A stretch of DNA of 64,000 bases from Berberis thunbergii. Lineage: Eukaryota; Streptophyta; Magnoliopsida; Ranunculales; Berberidaceae. A program made the position numbers and the translations under genes. The DNA is taken from NCBI GenBank assembly GCA_003290165.1, contig QNQO01008307.1:310001-374000 (forward strand), given 5' to 3'. The notes under the pieces are model-generated. The model saw only the letters and a list, made by a program, of their open reading frames with translations, searched no databases and had not been told where the DNA came from. Positions 59,596 to 64,000 of this stretch are shown one piece after another. The first letter of the stretch is position 1. Each line of letters starts with the position of its first letter.

Positions 59596-62500
59596 TATTA
59601 TTTATTTATTATTTTATTTTATTTTCCGTTATCTCTTTGTTCTATCTTTTGTTGCTCCCTCTGCCATCTATGTTTTGACTAGGTCAATTCTAAACCCATG
59701 GTTTTGTTTTTATTTATTTATTTTTTTATGATGGTGATCCACTTAGGTATGGATTTCAGTTTAAAAGAATATCAAGAAACCCATAGGCTCTAGTTTAAAG
59801 GACCATCGAAATCCATTGTTTGAGTGAAAAACCAATGGCATAGAAAGTTACCACTAAAAAGGATATTAGCACCACAACTAACCATTTTGATGAAAACTTA
59901 TTTTTTAACAAAGTAAGAAAAAAAAATCTTTTTTGAGTTTTAACCCCTGAAACATTTTTCATTGTTTTTGGTGTATGGATAAAAGTTGTTATAATAGCAG
60001 TTATCCAACTACTAAAACACCAAAGAGCCCGAACACCTCAATGATTTCTTAGATCCTGGTACCGAATTCACCAAATCCCTCTAGAAAAGGCATCACACTT
60101 CCACTAGTTAAAGGTATTGACACTAGAAAGCAGAGGAGTCACTAGGAAGCGGAGGAGCCCATGTCAACCAATACTATTTTACTAGTTATTGTCATTACTC
60201 AAACTGTTTTATTTTTGACAAACTGAAATCTCTTGGATTTGCAAAAGTTTGATATCTTATTCATAGATGTTTTTCGTTTTCCAGGGAAATTTGATAGGTC
60301 GAGCAGTCATTGAGCAATGTGACGGAGGACCTCTGGTAAGTTTATTTTATTTCTATTTCACGTTCAAGTTATTTTATTCCTCTTGTATTTTAGGCAAGTT
60401 CTTTTCTTTTCCCTTTCATTGACAATTTCATGTTTAGTTGTCTGGTTAAAGACACTTCTTAGTAGATTACTTTCTAGTTATAAGAATTTGCATTTGTACG
60501 TTATGTTGGGCAAACCTGTAGATTTTTTTCATTGGTGACATTTGATTCCATTTTCCTTGCTCTCATTACCCTGTCAGGAGATATTTGCTTTTGCTAAGTT
60601 TGGTTTGTATTTTTGTTTAGGTAAACACAGTTGTTATTTTGATATTGAACATGTAAGTTATTTTGATATTGAACATGTAATTGTACAATGTCAAACAAAC
60701 ATTATTATATAAACACACGAGTACTTTTTCTGATATTGTGACATGTAATTTGTACAATGTCAGTAGAACATTCTTAGTAATTATAGCTCATTGAAATTTA
60801 GCTTCACTGGTTGACTATGTAACCCATTGTAGTAGTTGTTTTATCTACTGAAAATAGATGTAAATTTTACATTATTTGGTAATAGTGGGCTTGAACCACT
60901 CTTTCAAATTAGTAATTCCTGGGGAAATTAGGATGGATGGTTTTATTAAGAGTTGAAAACAACTTTAAAATGAAAAGCAAATAGTGGTGAGCCAATTTAT
61001 GTGACAAAGTCCTGGTGTGTTTATTGAGCCTGGGAAAATTCCCTTTTTTGTTTGGATTTTCAAACTGCCCAAGCTAATTAGAATCTTTTTTATTTTATTT
61101 TAAATTCTTCTAAAGTATTTTTATCTTGGTTAGGATATTTATTAGTGTTCTAACACTAACATTTCCTAATTTTTTGTTTTTATCAGCATTAAAAAATGAA
61201 TTGAATGAAAGCTAGGACCTAGAGAAAAACTCACAAGACCTAGACCAAAAATTTACATCATGTGTTACTATTATGCATAAGAGAATTGGGGATGAGTGGC
61301 TAAAGGAGGAAGTAAGCCCCTTGGGGGGTGGGGTGGGTTGGTTTGATCCAAACCAATTTGTGAAGCTTGTGGTCCTTGCTCCTAGTTCAAAGAATTGGGG
61401 ATGGGGGCCACTTCCTTTGACTCCCACCCCATAACCACTTGTCTTGATCATCATCTATGGAGGATTATGTAAGGTCACATTACAGAGACCAGAAATATTT
61501 GCATGGGATCCATTGCCAATAGGGACTTGATCATAGTTAATGTGCTTGGTCATGCTAGCGTCATATGATGGACTGCACCAGTATTTGGATACCGGACTCT
61601 ATGTTCATGGCAGCAAATGATTGAGGGAGATCATCAGGTAGGCTTGGTTGAACTGATCGTAACACTGTCTAGCATCGTGTCCTGTTTTGCCACAGACGTG
61701 TTAAGGAACTCGTGAAGTATAAATTAGGGACCCATGAGAACTTTGTCCGTGTATTAAGATTTTCAATACCCAAGTTTCCCGAAACGACACTTCATTCCAC
61801 TCTTTTCATTTATATTCTGAGTGTGATTGCTATAACACATACTTCCTTGACCATTTCAAGATAAATCGGTCTTAAGAAGATCGTTGCCAACTACTCAGTA
61901 GCACATGAATCTAGTGACTATTGGTATGTCTAATTGGGCAGCAGGGTCACCTATTTTGATTTATATATGAACACACAACGCCAAAACATGTGCGCCAGGC
62001 ATGTGATCCATCAACCTACTAGCAATGGGGGAGAAAACAAAACATGTAACAACAAAAGCTATGTGCCGTTAGCCCAAGAGTATCTGAAGAAGTGTGAGCC
62101 ATGTCTGTATCCGACACTAGTACGTTAAATTTTTTGAAGTTTTTGTGCTTCCTAGATGTAGAGATTGAAGGAATGATCATGCTCATGTTATAGGTTTATC
62201 ATTTCTAAACTCCGTCTTGCTTCCATATATTATATGTTTCATAATATGATGGATAAGTTGGATAAATGGTTTTTTTTATTATTCTATTTTCTTTATTTTG
62301 GTCTGGCTTATAATACGAAGCTCATAATAAGTAAGGTCAATTAGGGTTAGGTTTTTATTTTAGTCTAGAAAATTAGAAGCTTGTATAGCAAGCTTAGATT
62401 GGCTATAAATAAAGCTTGTAGTTGTCAATGAGAGTTGGACTTGACTTGGTGAGTTAAATCTTCCATACAGAGTTTGTTTACTTAACTTTTTATTTTTATT

Positions 62501-62947
62501 TTCCAGCAATTCAGTATCTTTTATTGTTTATTATCTTTTATTTCAATTTCCATCAGAATGGGATTTATCCCACGCATACTAGGAGTTCTCATGAAGAAAG
62601 GAGACAGATTAGCTTGTAGGATTTATCTTTTATTGTTTATTATCTTTTATAATCCTTTATTTCAATTCCTTAGTTGTTCATTTAGATTAACTTTATACAC
62701 GAGTTCTCATGAAGAAAGGAGACAGATTAGACTAATTTGTAGATCTTTCTTCTTTTACCAAAAAACCATCGTTGGATTCAAGCGCATTCTTTGATTATTC
62801 TTCAAGAATTAACCGAATTCATCTCTACTGCTTGCCAGAAAAATCTTTGCATAAAGTTTTTTTATACATTTCCATCTTTTGCAGGTTAAGAATTTAATCT
62901 CACTTGGTGGTCCTCATGCTGGCACCGCTTCTGTACCACTTTGTGGA
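40180..62947 (+). CDS. Palmitoyl-protein thioesterase, PPT1 family (3' end beyond window)
   Basis: Seven exons: 40180-40258, 52932-53016, 54181-54232, 54319-54339, 54425-54478, 60285-60335 and 62885-62947. All introns are GT..AG, and phases agree, giving the first 135 residues of a family usually near 300. Residues 1-19 form a signal peptide (hydrophobic [19 protein letters not shown]). Then comes [18 protein letters not shown], where LHG is the oxyanion region. [17 protein letters not shown] and [17 protein letters not shown] follow, with the nucleophile Ser96 in GLSQG across exons 5/6. [14 protein letters not shown] and [16 protein letters not shown] follow. The Asp and His of the catalytic triad should lie in exons past 64000. 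The enzyme removes long-chain acyl groups from S-acylated proteins in the lysosome or vacuole. Introns 1 (12.7 kb), 5 (5.8 kb) and 6 (2.5 kb) are long; introns 1 and 5 are filled largely with transposons. Confidence 0.95.
40259..42540. other. Thioesterase intron 1, first part
   Basis: AT-rich intron. A repeated GTGTTTGTTTA motif near 40685-40770 recalls the end of the R1/R2 MITE. Otherwise I see only the small tandem repeat listed separately. Confidence 0.4.
41520..41642. repeat. Direct repeat, two units of about 60 bp
   Basis: Both units read GGGGGTG.TTTCAAAAATCAA, TA..TA.TTAGAAGAAATGATAATTA-like text with small differences. Part of thioesterase intron 1. Confidence 0.75.
42550..42990 (-). 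pseudogene. Glycine-rich RNA-binding protein (GRP7/8-type) pseudogene
   Basis: On the minus strand the text reads CFVGGLA, then [47 protein letters not shown] and [13 protein letters not shown], followed by a GGC/GGT-rich stretch with GYGNGGSGN and [19 protein letters not shown]. This is the order of an RRM with RNP2 and RNP1 followed by a glycine-rich tail. Frameshifts near the RNP2 region and RNP1 (one lost around RGFGFVTF) and stops make it non-functional. No intron was seen within the RRM, which suits a processed copy, but a poly(A) tail was not found. It lies antisense in thioesterase intron 1. Confidence 0.8.
42991..44100. other. Thioesterase intron 1, between GRP pseudogene and LTR element
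   Basis: Contains a 37-bp direct duplication near 43600-43668 (CTCTAGTTG.TTTTCAGTTC, then TATGAACAAAAAAC). The rest is unassigned. Short inverted stretches near 43945-44010 (CCATGTATAAACTTATACATGG) form a hairpin. Confidence 0.4.
44105..44220 (-). mobile_element. Possible tRNA-derived SINE relic
   Basis: On the minus strand the text reads GGTAAAGCTCAATAGCTTAC, then GGTGTTTTGAG and GAGGTTCGAAACACAGCC. This gives an A-box-like and a B-box-like element at roughly tRNA spacing, as in plant SINEs. No tail or target duplication was identified. Confidence 0.35.
44233..44850 (-). repeat. 3' LTR of the chromovirus
   Basis: 618 bp. It is longer than the 5' LTR mainly because of a duplicated CTGATTCCTCACCATATCTG stretch near 44690-44760. 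The outer end has CG instead of the expected TG (plus-strand reading), a likely mutation. Confidence 0.92.
44772..45341 (-). pseudogene. Chromovirus integrase C-terminus and chromodomain
   Basis: 189-codon frame. The first half is the integrase C-terminal GPY/F-type region ([20 protein letters not shown], then [10 protein letters not shown]). The second half contains a chromodomain-like stretch ([24 protein letters not shown]). The chromodomain is thought to direct insertion to chromatin marks. The frame runs into the 3' LTR. It is part of the broken polyprotein. Confidence 0.88.
44851..44866 (-). promoter_or_regulatory. Polypurine tract of the chromovirus
   Basis: Minus strand TTTGGGGGGAGGAAT directly before the 3' LTR, the priming site for plus-strand synthesis. 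Confidence 0.8.
45316..46130 (-). pseudogene. Chromovirus integrase (frameshifted)
   Basis: Two frames, 46130-45711 and 45618-45316. The first begins in the HHCC zinc finger ([11 protein letters not shown], then CDVCQRNK) and enters the catalytic core ([14 protein letters not shown], then IITDRD). It breaks at 45711. The second continues after [14 protein letters not shown] (the catalytic Glu is in this gap region) with [17 protein letters not shown]. The DDE residues can still be located, but the frame is lost between the second Asp and the Glu. Confidence 0.88.
46033..46524 (-). pseudogene. Chromovirus RNase H end and linker
   Basis: The frame starts [18 protein letters not shown] and continues [20 protein letters not shown], the C-terminal half of Ty3 RNase H. 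The first half (YEKELMA-type text) lies in another frame around 46530-46610. Confidence 0.85.
46860..47441 (-). pseudogene. Chromovirus reverse transcriptase core
   Basis: 193 codons: [15 protein letters not shown], then [34 protein letters not shown] and the active-site box [12 protein letters not shown], then [13 protein letters not shown]. Motif FFDD replaces the common YVDD/FIDD form, as in other Ty3 elements. A stop at about 47442 cuts it from the upstream part, which still reads [16 protein letters not shown] in another frame. Confidence 0.92.
47750..48250 (+). mobile_element. LTR-like insert, perhaps solo LTR of a related family
   Basis: The chromovirus coding text is interrupted here by sequence laid out like an LTR in the plus direction: a TATA box in GGCTATATAAAAGGGGG (about 48029), then TTTTGTACAAGAGCAAGTGC and TAGGCTTTTCGAATTGCCTA. 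The same arrangement occurs in the surrounding element's own LTR read on the minus strand (TTTGTACAAAGAGCATTTGC, then TAGGCCTCTCGAACAGCCTA). A related family in opposite orientation is therefore likely. Exact ends and the target duplication were not resolved. Confidence 0.45.
48400..49089. mobile_element. hAT-type MITE, 690 bp, inside the chromovirus
   Basis: Ends are inverted: CAGTGCTCTAAAAATCGC on the left, and CAGTGTTCTAAAAATCGG as the reverse complement of the right end. The 8-bp target duplication is CTTCAGAG (48392-48399) against CTTCAGAA (49090-49097). Both features are diagnostic for hAT elements. Subterminal regions are rich in GCCTAGGCG/CGCCTAG blocks that pair between the two sides. 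The middle is AT-rich with no transposase. Confidence 0.92.
49294..50492 (-). pseudogene. Chromovirus gag and protease
   Basis: Starts at ATG 50492 ([13 protein letters not shown]). The first frame ends at 50259, and a second frame (50334-49294, 346 codons) continues: [12 protein letters not shown], then [14 protein letters not shown], a CCHC knuckle [14 protein letters not shown] and an acidic stretch. The protease active-site box reads [12 protein letters not shown] near 49430-49465, where aspartic proteases have D(S/T)G. The catalytic Asp has become Asn, so the protease should be inactive. The frame ends at 49294, and pol text continues (GIKWLATLG) up to the hAT MITE. Confidence 0.9.
50682..50693 (-). 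promoter_or_regulatory. Primer-binding site of the chromovirus (tRNA-iMet)
   Basis: Minus strand TGGTATCAGAGC three bases from the 5' LTR end, the same primer site as in the TRIM at 36738. Confidence 0.92.
50697..51242 (-). repeat. 5' LTR of the chromovirus
   Basis: 546 bp. Minus strand begins TGATAGACCCCCAGTG and ends CTGCAATTCATATCA, so the TG..CA ends are intact. It aligns with 44233-44850 except for the duplicated block there and scattered substitutions. Confidence 0.93.
51760..52330 (-). mobile_element. LINE reverse-transcriptase fragment
   Basis: Minus-strand frames, joined over two frameshifts, read [59 protein letters not shown] and [19 protein letters not shown]. This is the middle of an L1 reverse transcriptase up to the [11 protein letters not shown] box, here decayed to HRDSLSA. 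Endonuclease and zinc finger are absent. It lies in thioesterase intron 1 just right of the chromovirus. Confidence 0.85.
53017..54180. other. Thioesterase intron 2
   Basis: AT-rich intron with a short (AT)n run near 54083-54098. No element was recognised. Confidence 0.45.
54757..55260 (-). other. Coding-like stretch of unrecognised origin in intron 5
   Basis: Two minus-strand frames (55213-54959 and 54999-54757) have a less AT-rich, codon-like composition: [35 protein letters not shown], and then [19 protein letters not shown] and [18 protein letters not shown]. They overlap in different frames. I do not recognise a family. It could be part of a LINE ORF1 or a captured gene fragment. Confidence 0.3.
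55398..59545 (+). mobile_element. LINE (L1-type) retrotransposon, ORF1 to zinc finger, decayed
   Basis: About 4.1 kb on the sense strand in thioesterase intron 5. The ORF1-like frame is 55398-55979. ORF2 starts near 56083. The endonuclease has SWKARG (usual SWNVRG), [22 protein letters not shown] (near 56345) and [10 protein letters not shown] (near 56547), with a deletion between the second and third. The reverse transcriptase has [28 protein letters not shown] and [17 protein letters not shown], interrupted by a MITE at 57601-58015. After a broken stretch come [17 protein letters not shown] text, [14 protein letters not shown] and a zf-RVT start [18 protein letters not shown], where it stops at a (TTA)n run. 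Many stops and frameshifts make it inactive. Confidence 0.9.
57601..58015. mobile_element. hAT-type MITE, 415 bp, inside the LINE reverse transcriptase
   Basis: An exact 8-bp target duplication TTTGATAC lies at 57593-57600 and 58016-58023. The ends are TAGGGCTGAACAAAAACC and, as reverse complement of the right, TAGATCGGTTCGGTTTTTC. The interior is built of GGTTCGGTT/CCGAACCG words on both strands, so the element folds on itself. Dropping the element and one duplication restores the reverse-transcriptase frame across KAFDT and ISWRY, which proves both borders. Confidence 0.96.
59546..59594. repeat. (TTA)16 microsatellite
   Basis: Uninterrupted TTA units followed by a degraded TTTA/TTTTA stretch to about 59627. 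It abuts the 3' end of the LINE and may derive from its tail. Confidence 0.95.
60336..62510. other. Thioesterase intron 6, main part
   Basis: AT-rich intron. A 25-bp duplication (TTATTTTGATATTGAACATG) lies near 60633-60678. GGCTATAAATAAAGC near 62401 looks like a TATA box of an LTR-type element, but I could not find LTR ends or a second copy. Confidence 0.4.
62517..62730. repeat. Direct repeat, two units of about 100 bp
   Basis: Both units carry ATCTTTTATTGTTTATTATC, then TTTATTTCAAT and, after a variable part, GAGTTCTCATGAAGAAAGGA with GACAGATTAG. The second is slightly longer. It lies in thioesterase intron 6. Confidence 0.85.
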
Positions 62948-64000
62948 GTAAGTTTCTTTTTGCCTTGTCCTTGTCAACAATTTTAGGAGCAGTTATTTTC
63001 TTAATTTAACAATTAAGTGTTGTCAACTTCGTCTAGCCTTTTACTTAACTTCATTGATCCTCACAAACCTTCAACCTTTATATTTTATTCAGTTGATACA
63101 CAACCAAATCATGTAGTGAACCTTTCCACGAGTATTCCAAATCAGAGCTATTCACACAATAAAAGCACCTGAACAAATTATCGGAGTAAACTTTCTGGTG
63201 GCTATTACAAACCGACCTATTTCATGTACATTCAGATTTTATCATCCATAATGACCAACTATCATTATATCAAGTTATCCTTGTAATTTATGTGACATGT
63301 ATCTTGATTTTGATAACTCAACTATAGTTAGTATGTTGTCTTATAAAATTTCCTTCTCTTCAAGTGGAGTGTTGTTCACTTAGCCTTTTCAAACACACCT
63401 TCTATGGCCATTATGCGTAATATCCTACTTGTTTTTCCGTCTTTATGGATGATGCAACAAGTTAATTAAAACTGTTGCTTCAGGATAGCACTTGTTATTT
63501 TTTATTAGAACACTTTTACATTAAAAATATATTTATTGGTACATATTATTTGGTACTACTTTAATTAACTGTCCTTTGATTCTCTTAGCCTAAATCCCTT
63601 TGATTCCAAAGTTGCATTCTAACATTTTTCAACTTTATCAACTAGGTATATGTAGATTGATCTGATCTGCTTCAGATCTTTAAAAACCTCCCTACATGCT
63701 CATTTCTTGCTGATTTCTGTTGGAACAAAATCGTTGCTGATGTCAAAATATTATAATCTTAGCTGCCCTAATTTATCCATGTCCTCCATAAAGATGTAAC
63801 TTCTATGTTACACCATATATTGCTACTTATATTTCAAACACCATGCTAACGACCCGGAAAAATTCTCTTTTTTATTTTATTTATTTATTTATTTTTATTG
63901 TTTGCAAACTTGGTATGTAGTCCTCAACTAGAAATGACTTTTAAGAGAAGTTAGATAACGTTGTCAAACTTGAAGATTTTGATGGTGTATCTAAAGCATT
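62948..64000. other. Thioesterase intron 7 (open at window end)
   Basis: Starts with donor GTAAGT at 62948. No text like the next expected exon (serine-glycine-tryptophan-phenylalanine start) was seen before the window ends, so the intron is longer than 1 kb. Confidence 0.6.

Noticed and set aside
61212..61454. 80-codon minus-strand frame, Gly/Ser/Phe-rich.
   Set aside because: No recognisable domain, lies in intron 6 of a plus-strand gene and has no supporting splice or repeat evidence.
1..64000. CRISPR arrays, tRNA or rRNA genes and bacterial-type operons.
   Set aside because: None seen. The tandem arrays present lack short identical repeats with unique spacers, and B-box-like sites near 10605 and 44147 do not fold as full tRNAs by eye.

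Overview
The window reads as nuclear DNA of a flowering plant, most likely a eudicot. Genes are split by AT-rich introns, several introns are very long and packed with transposable elements, and the recognisable genes are plant-type: a PLS-class pentatricopeptide repeat (PPR) protein, an AtNUDT8-like Nudix hydrolase, a deSI-like PPPDE peptidase and a palmitoyl-protein thioesterase. Species cannot be fixed from the sequence alone. All gene models were read by eye from splice sites, codon phase and remembered family consensus; no database search was run.

Layout. 1-3660: a tandem duplication (period about 2.13 kb) of the DNA immediately upstream of the PPR gene, each copy holding a TIR element of about 1.2 kb. 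3665-5473: intronless E-class PPR gene (+). 5994-7180: a small four-exon gene (+) of a plant-conserved family without a known role. 9478-13306: nine-exon Nudix hydrolase (+). 13307-18340: transposon debris, comprising a LINE fragment, a Copia gag relic, a 1.27 kb foldback whose arms are tandem repeats, and smaller foldback MITEs. 18353-29940: deSI-like peptidase (+), four coding exons, with introns of about 4.6 kb and 5.7 kb carrying LINE and MITE relics. 31564-32451: a large Tourist-like MITE. 33692-39960: two direct copies of a segment of about 1.2 kb flanking a damaged Mutator-like element, which itself contains a complete TRIM retrotransposon with a 5-bp target duplication. 40180 to beyond 64000: palmitoyl-protein thioesterase (+). 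Its first intron (12.7 kb) holds a glycine-rich RNA-binding protein pseudogene, a 7.0 kb Ty3/Gypsy chromovirus in reverse orientation and a LINE reverse-transcriptase fragment. Its fifth intron (5.8 kb) holds a 4.1 kb LINE split by a hAT-type MITE. The gene runs off the right edge after seven exons.

The four named genes do not form a pathway. They act in organelle RNA editing or processing, nucleotide-sugar or nucleotide pool clean-up, deubiquitination/deSUMOylation-type proteolysis and lysosomal/vacuolar lipid-thioester hydrolysis. What joins the region is its growth by nested insertion and local duplication. I saw no prokaryote-type operon, CRISPR array, confident tRNA or rRNA gene, and no convincing undescribed biochemical system. 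The most notable structures are the nested TRIM-in-MULE, the duplicated gene-upstream segments, the repeat-armed giant foldback and the possible in-frame upstream start of the deSI gene.
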